A stretch of DNA of 64,000 bases from Pseudomonas sputi (GCF_021603585.1 NZ_BQHI01000004.1:186001-250000); one strand, 5' to 3'; positions 45,608 to 54,014 are shown, numbered from the stretch's first letter. The notes: generated by a model from the sequence alone, not told the origin. Made by a program: numbers and translations.

Positions 45608-47713
45608 CTACCCCACCTGATCCAGATCAAAGTTAATTGTTGGGCCGCCACCGCTTGCGCTCCACCATTGCCCTGCCTGCTCGTTGTAGGCCGCCCGCAT
45701 CCGCTGGGTGAGGTCCAGCAGGTCCTTGGGCATGGCATCGTCGTTGGAGGGTTTTGGCAATGGCATGCGGACTTTCCAGAGCTGGCCACCGGCCTGGAAG
45801 GAGAACATTTGTCCCTTGGGCAAACTGACGATATGCGCTGGCTCGATTAGCGGCACACTGGTGCTGCTGACGCGATCCTGCGAGGACGAAGTGAAGTCCG
45901 TGTTGGCTTCTGGATCAGAGGTGTCGGTGGCACCCGACACCAGGGTTTTGGTCAGCACATTGACCTTGGGCAACTGCTGGGTGAGCAGCTCCGCGGTGGC
46001 GGTTTCGCGCACACGGAGCATCTGTAAGGTATTGAAGTTGCCAATGACCTGGCCTGCCTTGGCGCGGTTCCCAATGCGCGCTTCGATATCGCTGAGGGTC
46101 TGGGTGTAGGCGGTTACCTGGATACCGGCACCACCGCCCTTATTGATCAGCGGGATAAATTCATCACCCATCAACTCGTTGAACTCATCGGCGTGCAGGT
46201 TAATCGGCAGCTTGTCACTGCCGCTGCCCGATGGGGGGAGCCCATGGTCAATGCCGTGTTTGTAGATGTGGCCCGCTACCGAGACCAAGTCGGCGAACAT
46301 GGAGTTGCCCACAGCGGCGGCCACCTCGGCGTCGGTCAGCGCATCCAGACCGACGTAGACGATGCCGCGTTTGCGAATGATCTGCATCCAGTCGAAGATT
46401 GGCCGCGGGTCATCTAAATCGGTGTAGTTGGGAGCCAGTAACTGGGCGGTCTTGCCGGTGGTGAGTTTCTCCAGCAGCGGCAGTAGCGAGGCAACGATTT
46501 TGTCGAAGTAAGTACGGTCATATCGTACCGCCGAACGCAGTCCGTCCATTACCGGATCAAATACCCGCTTCACCGCCAGGTACTGCTCGATGGCCACCAC
46601 ACGCTTTTCGCGCCCGATCATATGCCGGGGGATGTTCTTCTCGGTGAGCTTGCCTTCAAGCTGAACGATCACCTCCCACGCCTTCGGGTCGGTCTTGGCG
46701 AAAAACTGCTGGGCGTACTCGATGAACAGTGCGTCGATGTTGACCACATGCCGTTGGATCTGCAGGTAGTCCGGACGTCGGCCCAGCTCGATCAGGGCGC
46801 GGGCGATGATGTTGACGAAACGCCAGGCAAACTCGCGAAAGGCCGCGGAGTTACCTTCGCCGCTGAGCTGCCCGGCGATGCGTGACGCCACTTCCGAGAT
46901 GCGCCCGAAGCGTCCCACCGCATTGTATCGAGCGGAGATCTCCGGCCAGCCTAGATGGAAAACATAAAACTCCTTATCACGACCGGCCCGCTTGGCTTCG
47001 ACGTACATCCGTTTGAGCAAGTCGGCGTCGCCCTTCGGATCGAAGACGATGACCACCTCATGTTCGACGCGATGAATGTCCTGGGTGATGTACACCTCGG
47101 CGAGCCGGGTCTTGCCGACACGGGTAGTGCCGAGCACCAGCGTGTGTCCGACCCGTTCGCCCAGCGGCAGACTGACTTCCGTTTCATCGGGCTCGACCCC
47201 ATGCAATAGCGGCGAGCCACCGACTGGGGGCAAAGGCCGCAACGGATTGAAGGCACTGTCCCAGGCCGTGACACGGGCCAGTATCGAGAGTGGAAACGGT
47301 GCATGCTCCAGGCGCCGTTCGAGTCCGCGTGCCAGACGATAGCGGGTCGGTTGGCCGACATAGTGGGCGACCGCCGGATCCTGGGCCTCGACCAAGCGCT
47401 GGGTGTGCAGGCGGGTCCAGCGAAAGCCGCGACCCATGAATAGACGCTTGCGGCTGACCGGAATCTGCCGACTGGTCAGCTCGTAGCGGGGCAGCCGACG
47501 GATATTGCGCCGATAGCGCAGCACCTCCCAGGCTTGTCGCAGCCGGATAAGGCCGAACAGGGCATAGGCCAGCGCTGTAACCAGACTGATCTCGGATGAC
47601 AGGGCCACCGCCCAGGGCGAATACACGCACAACACCGCGGCGGCGATGCAGGTCGCTACGGTGTACAGCTCCACCGCTGGCCGGAGCTTGGACTCCATCG
47701 CATGCTCGGCCAT
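45608..47713 (-). CDS. traD: Type IV coupling protein TraD (SXT-type)
   Basis: A 701-residue coupling ATPase that docks the relaxase-DNA complex to the secretion channel. Two N-terminal membrane helices (about 15-60) precede Walker A GTTRVGKT (195-202), Walker B VVIVFDPKGDAD (about 220-231) and a later GAGIQVTAYTQTLSDIEAR block. It fits the TIGR03743 TraD group of SXT-like and G-type ICEs. It is followed by the PFL_4697 gene and preceded by the PFL_4695 gene, the usual order. Confidence 0.92.
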   Translation of the reverse strand: MAEHAMESKLRPAVELYTVATCIAAAVLCVYSPWAVALSSEISLVTALAYALFGLIRLRQAWEVLRYRRNIRRLPRYELTSRQIPVSRKRLFMGRGFRWTRLHTQRLVEAQDPAVAHYVGQPTRYRLARGLERRLEHAPFPLSILARVTAWDSAFNPLRPLPPVGGSPLLHGVEPDETEVSLPLGERVGHTLVLGTTRVGKTRLAEVYITQDIHRVEHEVVIVFDPKGDADLLKRMYVEAKRAGRDKEFYVFHLGWPEISARYNAVGRFGRISEVASRIAGQLSGEGNSAAFREFAWRFVNIIARALIELGRRPDYLQIQRHVVNIDALFIEYAQQFFAKTDPKAWEVIVQLEGKLTEKNIPRHMIGREKRVVAIEQYLAVKRVFDPVMDGLRSAVRYDRTYFDKIVASLLPLLEKLTTGKTAQLLAPNYTDLDDPRPIFDWMQIIRKRGIVYVGLDALTDAEVAAAVGNSMFADLVSVAGHIYKHGIDHGLPPSGSGSDKLPINLHADEFNELMGDEFIPLINKGGGAGIQVTAYTQTLSDIEARIGNRAKAGQVIGNFNTLQMLRVRETATAELLTQQLPKVNVLTKTLVSGATDTSDPEANTDFTSSSQDRVSSTSVPLIEPAHIVSLPKGQMFSFQAGGQLWKVRMPLPKPSNDDAMPKDLLDLTQRMRAAYNEQAGQWWSASGGGPTINFDLDQVG

Positions 47714-47722
47714 GACCTGGAC

Positions 47723-48238
47723 TCACTGTTCCATTGAGGTGGCAGTGATCAATACGGGGTAGTGCTCAATCTGAAGGCGGGTGGCGATGTCGTTGCCGTT
47801 GACCGGCAGGATGGTGATGCCCGGAGCGGCTGCTCGAATTCGGGCCAGGGCTTCAGTATCAGCCACTTCGACGGCGATGCCGGCCGCGCCCATTTCCTGC
47901 AGTTTAGCCGCGCGTAGACGCAACCAAGCCAGTGAGTGAGGATCCTCACCGACCAGGAAAAATGGCTGCAAACCCGGCATGTTCAGGGTGCGAGATGTGA
48001 TCTGGCCTGGGCTCAAGTGAGAGCTACGAACGGGCAGTATCCAGGCTTCATCGGCAGACGTGAACAGGTCAGCATGCATGGCCCGATCAGGCTGGATCTT
48101 GTTGTTTATTGGCGGCCTGGAAACTTGAAAATAGGGTCGGGTGAAGTCGCTAGGCTGATCCCCGGCAACGGTCAGCCCCGGCTGGGCGAAAGGTGCTAAG
48201 AGCAGGATGCAATAACAGGCAATGGCGATTCGCTTCAT
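47723..48238 (-). CDS. PFL_4695-family ICE protein (TIGR03765)
   Basis: A 171-residue exported protein with a signal-like N-terminus (about 1-25) and the family C-terminal segment with GAAGIAVEVAD and HYPVLIT. The function is unknown, but it is constant in this ICE class just upstream of traD. It overlaps the transglycosylase gene by 4 bp. Confidence 0.82.
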   Translation of the reverse strand: MKRIAIACYCILLLAPFAQPGLTVAGDQPSDFTRPYFQVSRPPINNKIQPDRAMHADLFTSADEAWILPVRSSHLSPGQITSRTLNMPGLQPFFLVGEDPHSLAWLRLRAAKLQEMGAAGIAVEVADTEALARIRAAAPGITILPVNGNDIATRLQIEHYPVLITATSMEQ

Positions 48239-48783
48239 GGTGGTGTGCCTTGTTCAAAGGAAATCAGCAGCTGTTCGAGTCTCTGGGAAAAGCCAGCACG
48301 GTAGCGTGCGGCCGGCGCGCCTCCTGCCGGACGGTGATAGCGCCCGGCAGCCAACACCCAATCACCGGTGGCAGCGTGATGCTCCTGCAGCAGCGCGGCG
48401 GTTACGGCGAGATTTCGGTAGGGGTCCAGGGCTTCGCAGGCGCTGGAAAAACGTTGTCCGTGATAACCCAGGTTGGTTTGCCCGAGTCCAACATCGACCT
48501 GCTTGGCGTCATGTCGAGCGAGTGCCTGAAGTAAGGCGTGACAGGCGACCTGGCGAGTGGCGAAGCGGTAGGGGGTTCCGGCGATGTTCAAAGTCCAGGG
48601 CCAGGGCAGCAGTCGATCCCGGACGCGGGTACCACTCTCCTGCAGGGCAATCGCGAACAGCACCGTAGAAGGGATGTCGGCGTCATGCGCCGCCAATTGG
48701 TAGGCTGGAGGCGGAAGCTCCTCGGCCTGAGCCGACAGCATCGCCAACATAAGCGCAATACCACTTAGTCGAGGCGTTGCCAT
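48235..48783 (-). CDS. SLT-type lytic transglycosylase of the transfer system
   Basis: A 182-residue exported protein with a short signal peptide and an SLT-fold core. The catalytic glutamate lies in IALQESG (about residue 48), followed by WPWTLNI and VDVGLGQTNLGYH (about 97-109), which match the active-site cleft motifs. It opens the peptidoglycan so that the mating channel can pass. It overlaps its upstream neighbour by 19 bp. Confidence 0.85.
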   Translation of the reverse strand: MATPRLSGIALMLAMLSAQAEELPPPAYQLAAHDADIPSTVLFAIALQESGTRVRDRLLPWPWTLNIAGTPYRFATRQVACHALLQALARHDAKQVDVGLGQTNLGYHGQRFSSACEALDPYRNLAVTAALLQEHHAATGDWVLAAGRYHRPAGGAPAARYRAGFSQRLEQLLISFEQGTPP

Positions 48784-49478
48784 TGTCCATTCACCTGTTG
48801 AAATGTGGCAGGCAACGGCCCCGGGGCACCCAGGCTGAACCAGCGACCACGGTCATGGTTCAGGGTGATCTGCCGGCGTTGAACCTTGGCCGGATCGATA
48901 TCTGCTTGCCGAGCCCAGCTGCGGACGCGTTCATCATCGCCTTGGCTACCCACCAGGTAGATATCGAACGCTGTATCACTGCTTTGCAGACGTTGCGCTT
49001 CGGCGGTGCACGCTGGGCAGTGGTCCTCCACAAACAGGGCCTGGCTCGGTACGGCTGATGAGGTGGCAGTGGATGCCATGCCCTGGATCGGCAGCAGCCT
49101 GGGAAACAGCTTGGCCCAGGCCGCGGTGTAAGTGTTTTGGTAGGCCAATTCGCGCTCGGCGCGTTTGGCTTCCAGCGCTACCTGTAATTCGGCATAGCGC
49201 TGGCGCTCTTGGTCGGTCTGGGCTTCGACCCCGAGTGCGGTCAATGGATCGAGGTTCGGACTCCAGAAACCGCGCGGGCCGGCTTGGATCTGTTCGAAGC
49301 GCGTCCACTCCTGCTCCGTCAGACCCCATCTTGCAGCCTGTTCAGAGTCAGAGCGCCCCAGCGGAGCGGACTGCGTGTCTTGGATCTGTGACTGTGTCGT
49401 GAAGGGGTTACCCATTGCAGCGCCTATGGCCAGTAGCGAAGCGAGACAGACAATGGTGGGTAGTAGCGCTCTGTTCAT
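48765..49478 (-). CDS. TIGR03759/PFL_4693-family ICE protein
   Basis: A 237-residue exported protein with a signal-like N-terminus, a WGLTEQEWTRFEQI motif (about 52-65) and a thioredoxin-like CPAC pair (about residue 155) followed by a strand and a charged C-terminus. The CPAC suggests disulfide chemistry in the periplasm, but the family is not characterised. It is translated with the transglycosylase. Confidence 0.8.
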   Translation of the reverse strand: MNRALLPTIVCLASLLAIGAAMGNPFTTQSQIQDTQSAPLGRSDSEQAARWGLTEQEWTRFEQIQAGPRGFWSPNLDPLTALGVEAQTDQERQRYAELQVALEAKRAERELAYQNTYTAAWAKLFPRLLPIQGMASTATSSAVPSQALFVEDHCPACTAEAQRLQSSDTAFDIYLVGSQGDDERVRSWARQADIDPAKVQRRQITLNHDRGRWFSLGAPGPLPATFQQVNGQWQRLD

Positions 49479-49487
49479 GATCGCTTC

Positions 49488-50159
49488 TCAAGGGAGGTGC
49501 ACAGTCTGGTCTGGCTGAGCGGCCACCGCGAAGATGGCTGAGTTCGGCTCCAGCACTTTCAGGTGCCAGTCCCCGAGCTGCTCGCCGCAATGCAGCAGCC
49601 GAACATCTCTGAGAGAGCGACTGTCAGGAGGTGCGACCGCCAGAAAGCGCTCACCCCCGCGGGACTCGAGACCCAACACTGAGAACGGTGGCGAGAGCGA
49701 GGGGGGCTTGGGGCGAGCCTTCTGTTTCTGCTTGGTCGCGGAACGCGTCGGTGGTGGAGAGGATGGCTTTGTCCTGATGTCCAGGAGCTGCTGCTCGACC
49801 TGTTCAAGGCGTGCACGTAGCTCAGTCAGGTCTGCCGCGGTGGCGCGGGCTGCCAAACCATCACGCAGTTCCTGTATCTCTTGCGCCCATTGATCCAACA
49901 TCGGATCGAGGGTATTGGCCTGTTGCTCACCGCTATCGACCATCTGCTTCAAGTCTTTCAGCGCGTACTGCAGCTTCTCCTGGGCGTCCTTGAGGGCTTT
50001 TGAATCACGTTGCAGGATGTCCAGCGTTTGTCGGTATTGCGTGTTCGTGCTCTGCAGTTCGGCCACGCGTTGATACTGGTTATACAAACCACCACTCAGG
50101 CCGGCAATTGCCAGGCAAAGCAGCCCGACAATAAGGGTTTGAAACGTTGAGGTTTTCAT
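49488..50159 (-). CDS. ICE membrane-anchored coiled-coil protein, unknown family
   Basis: A 223-residue protein with an N-terminal membrane anchor (about 8-26), a coiled coil (about 30-130), a basic proline-rich linker and a small C-terminal domain with FSVLGLESRGGERFLAVAP. The layout resembles PilP/TraX-like partners found next to pilL in this ICE class. It overlaps pilL by 4 bp, which suggests they form a complex. Confidence 0.6.
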   Translation of the reverse strand: MKTSTFQTLIVGLLCLAIAGLSGGLYNQYQRVAELQSTNTQYRQTLDILQRDSKALKDAQEKLQYALKDLKQMVDSGEQQANTLDPMLDQWAQEIQELRDGLAARATAADLTELRARLEQVEQQLLDIRTKPSSPPPTRSATKQKQKARPKPPSLSPPFSVLGLESRGGERFLAVAPPDSRSLRDVRLLHCGEQLGDWHLKVLEPNSAIFAVAAQPDQTVHLP

Positions 50160-50698
50160 GGCCGTGCCTCCAACTGATGGGGCGAGACGGGTGTGATCAG
50201 CGCGACGCCGGCCTCCGTTTTCTGCTGTTCGAAGCAGACCGAACGGCTGACTTCATCGGTCGTGAGTTGCCAGGCGGGGCCAGCCAGCACTTGTAGCGCG
50301 CTGCGCAAAGAGATCGGGCCGAGCCGGTAATGGGCTGCGGGTAGAGACCGGGTAAAAAGTACCTTCACTGGGTCGGCAGCAGGGCAGAGCGAATAACCTG
50401 AGCGCTGCAGCACGAAGTGCATCGCCTCCTGTACCGAAGGATTCAGGTTGGACGGTATGCTCACGTCGATGATTTGGGCGAGAAGATCGCGTTGTGCCGT
50501 GGTGGGCTCGGTGCTGACCAGCGTATAGCGGCCATAGCGAAGTTCTGCCGGATGATGTTCTTCGGCTGTACGCTTCGAGAACTGTACCCGATTGGTTCCA
50601 CTGTCGATCGCTGGATGGATCGGCACTGGGTTGGGGATTTGCGCGGTGCAGGCGCTCAACAAACCCAGCAGGCAGACAGGCGTGAAAAAACGCTCCAT
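50156..50698 (-). CDS. pilL: PilL-like ICE type IV pilus protein (TIGR03748)
   Basis: A 180-residue lipoprotein (LLSACTAQ at about 12-19) with the PilL N-terminal domain: RYGRYTLVSTEPT, MHFVLQRSGYSLC and YRLGPISLRSALQVLAGPAW-type segments. It belongs to the PFGI-1-class pilus group. Its Shine-Dalgarno GAGG forms the 3' arm of a strong hairpin that ends in six Ts right before the start (50701-50742), so expression is likely controlled by that structure. Confidence 0.82.
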   Translation of the reverse strand: MERFFTPVCLLGLLSACTAQIPNPVPIHPAIDSGTNRVQFSKRTAEEHHPAELRYGRYTLVSTEPTTAQRDLLAQIIDVSIPSNLNPSVQEAMHFVLQRSGYSLCPAADPVKVLFTRSLPAAHYRLGPISLRSALQVLAGPAWQLTTDEVSRSVCFEQQKTEAGVALITPVSPHQLEARP

Positions 50699-50700
50699 GG

Positions 50701-50742
50701 AAAAAACCTCATGTCAGATTCAGTGCAGAACCTGACATGAGG
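50701..50742 (-). terminator. Terminator-like hairpin overlapping the pilL ribosome site
   Basis: On the minus strand CCTCATGTCAG and CTGACATGAGG form a perfect 11-bp stem with a 14-base loop, followed by TTTTTT and two bases later the pilL ATG. The stem's 3' end GAGG is the only Shine-Dalgarno candidate. It can act as an intrinsic terminator or attenuator and at the same time mask the ribosome site. Confidence 0.8.
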
Positions 50743-50804
50743 GGTAGGAGCGATTCAGTGAGAAAATTGATTCAAGGTGGGTCATGTTAACGCTGAACAG
50801 GTTG

Positions 50805-51551
50805 CTACTCATCGAAAATGGCAAGCCCATTCAAGACGGTAGCGTCGGGGTCGAAGATCAACAATCGCGCATCGGCCAATGCCGCGAGGTACAGCACCTC
50901 GATCAACGCTACTGGCGTACCGGCATCGAGTTGCTCTTGCCTTAGCGATGAGTAAGGACGGCCCTCAATCTTCACCAGGTTATCGTCGGTCCATGGCGTG
51001 CCGATCAGTTTGCAACCGATGCCACAGCAATCCGACAACGTGAACAGCTCGAACAAGAGGCCGGTTTGCCTCGGTGCGGAGTGACTGACCCACTCTTCTA
51101 GATAAAGCATCGCTTCTTCGGGAAGGTGTGAGGTGCTGATTTCCCAGGCTCGACTGTAGTGTCCCGTTTCGAAGCGCAAGCGACGGACCATGGCTTGGGC
51201 TTCTTCCAGGGAGTACAGGTCGCCGACGTGATGCCGCTCGTTGAGCATTTCGCCAATCACGGCATAGATCACTTGGCGCACCAGCCCGGTGGACGGGCAG
51301 CGTTCATCCAACTCATCTGGGATAGATTGGCCTTCGCTGATCAAGGCGAAATCGTCATTGAACAGGCAGGGGAACAGTTGCAGCTCATCGTCGGGCAGAT
51401 GGGCTTGTGAGTCGTGCACGGGTCGAAAGCAGGGAGGGCAGTCGTTTTCGTAGGTGATCAGTAGCAGCCGTTCGATATGCAGGTTGTCGTAACCGCGAGC
51501 AAATGGGTTTGAGGCTGCCAGCAGGATTGGGGCTTGGAGTGTGGGGTTCAT
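50805..51551 (-). CDS. Unknown ICE protein, 248 residues
   Basis: A 248-residue acidic, cytoplasmic protein with paired cysteines (CPPCF, near residue 40, and CCGIGC, near 175) that could bind metal. It has no family name that I recognise. It lies between radC and pilL in the minus operon. The start at 51551 has GGAG eight bases upstream. The 106 bp after its stop contain the pilL hairpin. Confidence 0.55.
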   Translation of the reverse strand: MNPTLQAPILLAASNPFARGYDNLHIERLLLITYENDCPPCFRPVHDSQAHLPDDELQLFPCLFNDDFALISEGQSIPDELDERCPSTGLVRQVIYAVIGEMLNERHHVGDLYSLEEAQAMVRRLRFETGHYSRAWEISTSHLPEEAMLYLEEWVSHSAPRQTGLLFELFTLSDCCGIGCKLIGTPWTDDNLVKIEGRPYSSLRQEQLDAGTPVALIEVLYLAALADARLLIFDPDATVLNGLAIFDE

Positions 51552-51579
51552 GAGAGGAGCTCCAGAGTGAAAATGAACA

Positions 51580-51597
51580 AGGCGCCCGAAGACGCCT
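51580..51597 (-). terminator. UUCG-loop hairpin between radC and the 248-residue gene
   Basis: On the minus strand AGGCGTC and GGCGCCT close a TTCG tetraloop, followed by TTGTT, 8 bp after the radC stop. The T-tract is weak, so it may be a processing or partial termination signal. Confidence 0.5.
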
Positions 51598-51604
51598 ATA
51601 AGGG

Positions 51605-52099
51605 TTAAAGCCAGCCGTGTTCGGCAAGGGAGAGAGGACGACCTTCACCCACGATGAAGTGATCCAGTACGCGCACTTCGATCAAGGCCAAGGCCTCTTT
51701 CAACCGTGCGGTCAAGACGCGATCCGCCTGGCTGGGTTCCGTACACCCTGAGGGGTGGTTGTGAACAAAAATGGCGGCCGCAGCGTTATGCGTGAGGGAA
51801 CGCTTAACGACTTGGCGGGGGTAAACGCTGGCGCCATCAATGCTGCCGTGAAAGAGGACTTCGAACGCCAGCACCCGGTGCTTGGAATCGAGAAAGATCA
51901 CACCGAAGACTTCATGCTCTTGTTGCACAAGATGCAGTTTTAGGTATGAGGCCACGGTGTTAGGCGATGTCAGGATAGGGCCGCGGGCGAACAGCCGACG
52001 ATCCAGAATATGCAGCGCTTCGTCGATCACATGGTTTTCTTGGACGATACGATCAGCCTCGAAATCCGAGGTTTCAATCAGTGTGAGTTGGGTGCTCAT
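51605..52099 (-). CDS. radC: RadC-like JAB/MPN domain protein
   Basis: A 164-residue RadC-family protein. The JAMM metal-site residues are visible: Glu63 (EHEVFG), His113 and His115 (VHNHPSG) and Asp126. Short RadC proteins without the helix-hairpin-helix part are common on ICEs and prophages, where their role is unclear. It is downstream of the DUF3577 gene in the operon that carries the second structured leader. Confidence 0.9.
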   Translation of the reverse strand: MSTQLTLIETSDFEADRIVQENHVIDEALHILDRRLFARGPILTSPNTVASYLKLHLVQQEHEVFGVIFLDSKHRVLAFEVLFHGSIDGASVYPRQVVKRSLTHNAAAAIFVHNHPSGCTEPSQADRVLTARLKEALALIEVRVLDHFIVGEGRPLSLAEHGWL

Positions 52100-52140
52100 G
52101 GTGGTACCTCCGAAGGGAACAATCAGGGGTACACGCCCGA

Positions 52141-52156
52141 GGGGAGTGGTGTCCCC
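52141..52156 (-). promoter_or_regulatory. GC hairpin ahead of the radC start
   Basis: GGGGA/TCCCC stem with a 6-base loop, 42 nt upstream of the radC start. It belongs to the same set as the hairpins at 28496, 28954 and 53151. Confidence 0.4.
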
Positions 52157-52199
52157 GAGGTGGATATGGAGTCGCGGGCATTAGCCGATGACGCGCTGT

Positions 52200-52457
52200 T
52201 TACAGCCGAGTGAATCGGTGGCGTTGACCGCGTAGGGGTGAACCACAGCCGTCGCAGGGCAACGGGGAAAAGGCTCTTATTCCCCAACCGGCTCCGGGAT
52301 CGAAGTCGGCACTGATGGGCATTAACTGAACCAGTCCACGATGGATGTCAGCGATGCGTTTCTCGATTTCAATCGTCGTGTAGTAGAGCGACAACGTGCT
52401 GTAGTCCTCGTAAGCCGTAGCGAACAGGCAGTCGTCGCAAAGCCAGAAGGACTCCAT
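52200..52457 (-). CDS. Small zinc-ribbon-like ICE protein, 85 residues
   Basis: An 85-residue protein with two CxxC pairs: CDDC at 7-10 and CDGC near residue 72. They could form one zinc site that brings the ends together. The middle is helical (EIEKRIADIHRGL). The start at 52457 has AGGAG six bases upstream. It lies between the DUF3577 gene and radC. The function is unknown; small ribbon proteins often contact nucleic acid or a protein partner. Confidence 0.65.
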   Translation of the reverse strand: MESFWLCDDCLFATAYEDYSTLSLYYTTIEIEKRIADIHRGLVQLMPISADFDPGAGWGIRAFSPLPCDGCGSPLRGQRHRFTRL

Positions 52458-52481
52458 AAGGTTCTCCTGTGCTGATTGAAG

Positions 52482-52503
52482 AAAAGGCGCTCGACGGAGC
52501 GCC
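52482..52503 (-). terminator. Hairpin terminator after the DUF3577 gene
   Basis: On the minus strand GGCGCTC and GAGCGCC form a 7-bp stem with a 4-base loop, followed by TTTTCTTC. It lies 25 bp after the DUF3577 stop and 25 bp before the next start. Confidence 0.6.
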
Positions 52504-52527
52504 TTGATGAGGAGCATCGTGGACTGT

Positions 52528-53109
52528 TCAGACGGACTGAACGGTACGGGTGGCATCACGGCGAGCCGTGCGGGGAGTGGATGGAGATTCAGGTTCGACC
52601 CGAGCCTCTGTTGGGGTTTCGATCTCCTCAGCTTCGGCATCAGCCGACGGTGGGGATGGCTCACTGTTTGGCGCTTGCTCAGCAGGTGCTGTTGCTTCCT
52701 GCCTGGCAGGCGCTTTGTACTCGAACGTGCCGTTGACCTTGATCCAGTCGATGAACAGCAAACGACCTTTCAGACTGGCGCCCGGTTGACCTTGTTTATC
52801 ACCTTTCTCGTAGAGAAACGGATCGATCCACAGGTCGCCGATACGGAACGACAGCAAGACCTTTTTCTCGGCGTTGACGGTGTCCATGTAAAGACGAATC
52901 AAGCGTTCAGCTTCACTCCCAGCGACTTTGCAGTCGAAGCGGGTGTACTCGACCGCATCGGTGGCACCGTGCAGGGCTGCGATATCGCAGGCCATGAACG
53001 GCTGGCCGCGGCGAACTTGTACTTCACGAACACGGTTGAGATAGCCGATACCGACGGTGTGCAGGTTGAAGTATGTGGTCGCTTCTTGGGATTGGTTGGT
53101 GTGGGCCAT
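52528..53109 (-). CDS. DUF3577/STY4534-family ICE protein
   Basis: A 193-residue protein with the family core TYFNLHTVGIGYLNRVREV, FDCKV and VLLSFRIGDLWIDPF in the first 125 residues, followed by a disordered tail rich in A, E, P and T. The STY4534 group is described as ICE-associated and replication-linked; activity is unknown. A long leader of about 900 nt, with the structured element at 53312-53455, precedes it. The start has AGGAG seven bases upstream. Confidence 0.85.
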   Translation of the reverse strand: MAHTNQSQEATTYFNLHTVGIGYLNRVREVQVRRGQPFMACDIAALHGATDAVEYTRFDCKVAGSEAERLIRLYMDTVNAEKKVLLSFRIGDLWIDPFLYEKGDKQGQPGASLKGRLLFIDWIKVNGTFEYKAPARQEATAPAEQAPNSEPSPPSADAEAEEIETPTEARVEPESPSTPRTARRDATRTVQSV

Positions 53110-53150
53110 GGTGATTCTCCTGTTTCAAGGGAAAACGGCGACGCACAGCC

Positions 53151-53178
53151 CCTGACGGGGAAGTGAGCCCCCGTCAGG
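53151..53178 (-). promoter_or_regulatory. GC hairpin ahead of the DUF3577 start
   Basis: CCTGACGGGG/CCCCCGTCAGG stem (one bulge) with a 7-base loop, 42 nt upstream of the start. It is the strongest of the four leader hairpins. Confidence 0.55.
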
Positions 53179-53311
53179 GTGGGTAAGGTGAAAGCGAGCA
53201 ATGAACGACTCGTCATCGGCAAGCCAATGATGATCAGAACGATGCGTCTGGCGGAATAACGGTGCAACTGAGGAACGTCTGCGGTGGTGATCCGCAGGCA
53301 TGGGGTAGTGG

Positions 53312-53455
53312 GCATTCATCACCGCTGAAGCGGTAACCGCGCGAGCTTCCGAATGCTGATCGCACTTGGGTAAACCACCACAAACGTGGCGTAGCCTTGA
53401 AGGTTCAAGCTACCTGGGCTGGGCCGTCAACGACAGCGAACCACGCCCTTTGTAT
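53312..53455 (-). ncRNA. Putative structured leader RNA, copy 2 (radC-motif-like)
   Basis: The 144-nt partner of the element at 29046-29189. Helices on the plus strand are GCATTC (53312-53317) with GAATGC (53351-53356), where the other copy has GCGTTC/GAACGC; ACCG/CGGT (53321-53334); CCAC/GTGG (53378-53389) against TCAC/GTGA; and GTAGC/GCTAC (53391-53413). The changes keep pairing, which favours RNA structure. It sits about 200 nt upstream of the DUF3577 start, in the operon that also contains radC. Confidence 0.65.
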
Positions 53456-53759
53456 AAGCCTGTCACAGGGGAGCGTCAAGACGCTGCAACCCGATTTTTT
53501 ATGGTCGGAATACAGTGGCAGTCACTGGACTGAAGAAAGTGAAGAGCGGGCCTGGCGGGGTGCCAGGCGAAGAAGAGCAAAGCCACCTTTGGCGGTCTGA
53601 CGCAGTCGACAAGCGCCTCGCAAAACTTGGATTGACTGCGCCATGATTCGCCAACCGACCCTTGTCGTGGCCTGGGTCGGAACATGCTGGCACGCATCCG
53701 CGCACAAAGGGTGCCCAGTGTTTCTCCGGCGGGCTCCGGGACTGAATACGATCGCTGAA

Positions 53760-53804
53760 GCGGATGACCGCTACTGCCTGGTAGAGGCAACAGTGGTCAT
53801 CCGC
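53760..53804 (-). repeat. Long hairpin in the operon leader
   Basis: GCGGATGACC (53760-53769) and GGTCATCCGC (53795-53804) are perfect inverted arms. Inside, ACT/AGT and GCCT/AGGC extend the stem to nearly the whole 45 bp. It could be a regulator binding site or part of the leader RNA. Confidence 0.6.
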
Positions 53805-54014
53805 CACCACGATCAGGTCGAGCACAAAGTGGGAATAAAATTCCGCAGAAGAGAAGGCTCCGAACTCAAGGAGTCCGACCGAGCTACCCGGAGCGCATCG
53901 GTCTTGGGTCGCCGTTGGCGATGATCCCAAGGCACTACAGCAGAGAGGGTGGGATGACGTCAAGGCAGAGAGCGTCCCCTCAAAAGCCCCTATATCGAAT
54001 GCGAGCGAATGAGC

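Larger units (their letters stand above)
53110..54014 (-). other. Long structured leader/intergenic region of the DUF3577-radC operon
   Basis: About 905 bp without a convincing gene. It contains the hairpin at 53151-53178, the 144-nt element at 53312-53455, an inverted repeat CCGACCC/GGGTCGG at about 53653-53678, and the long hairpin at 53760-53804. Short open frames are present but have no protein character. Confidence 0.6.

Noticed and set aside
53460-54010. Short open frames on both strands in the leader region
   Set aside because: No ribosome sites, no protein-like composition; the stretch is dominated by inverted repeats.
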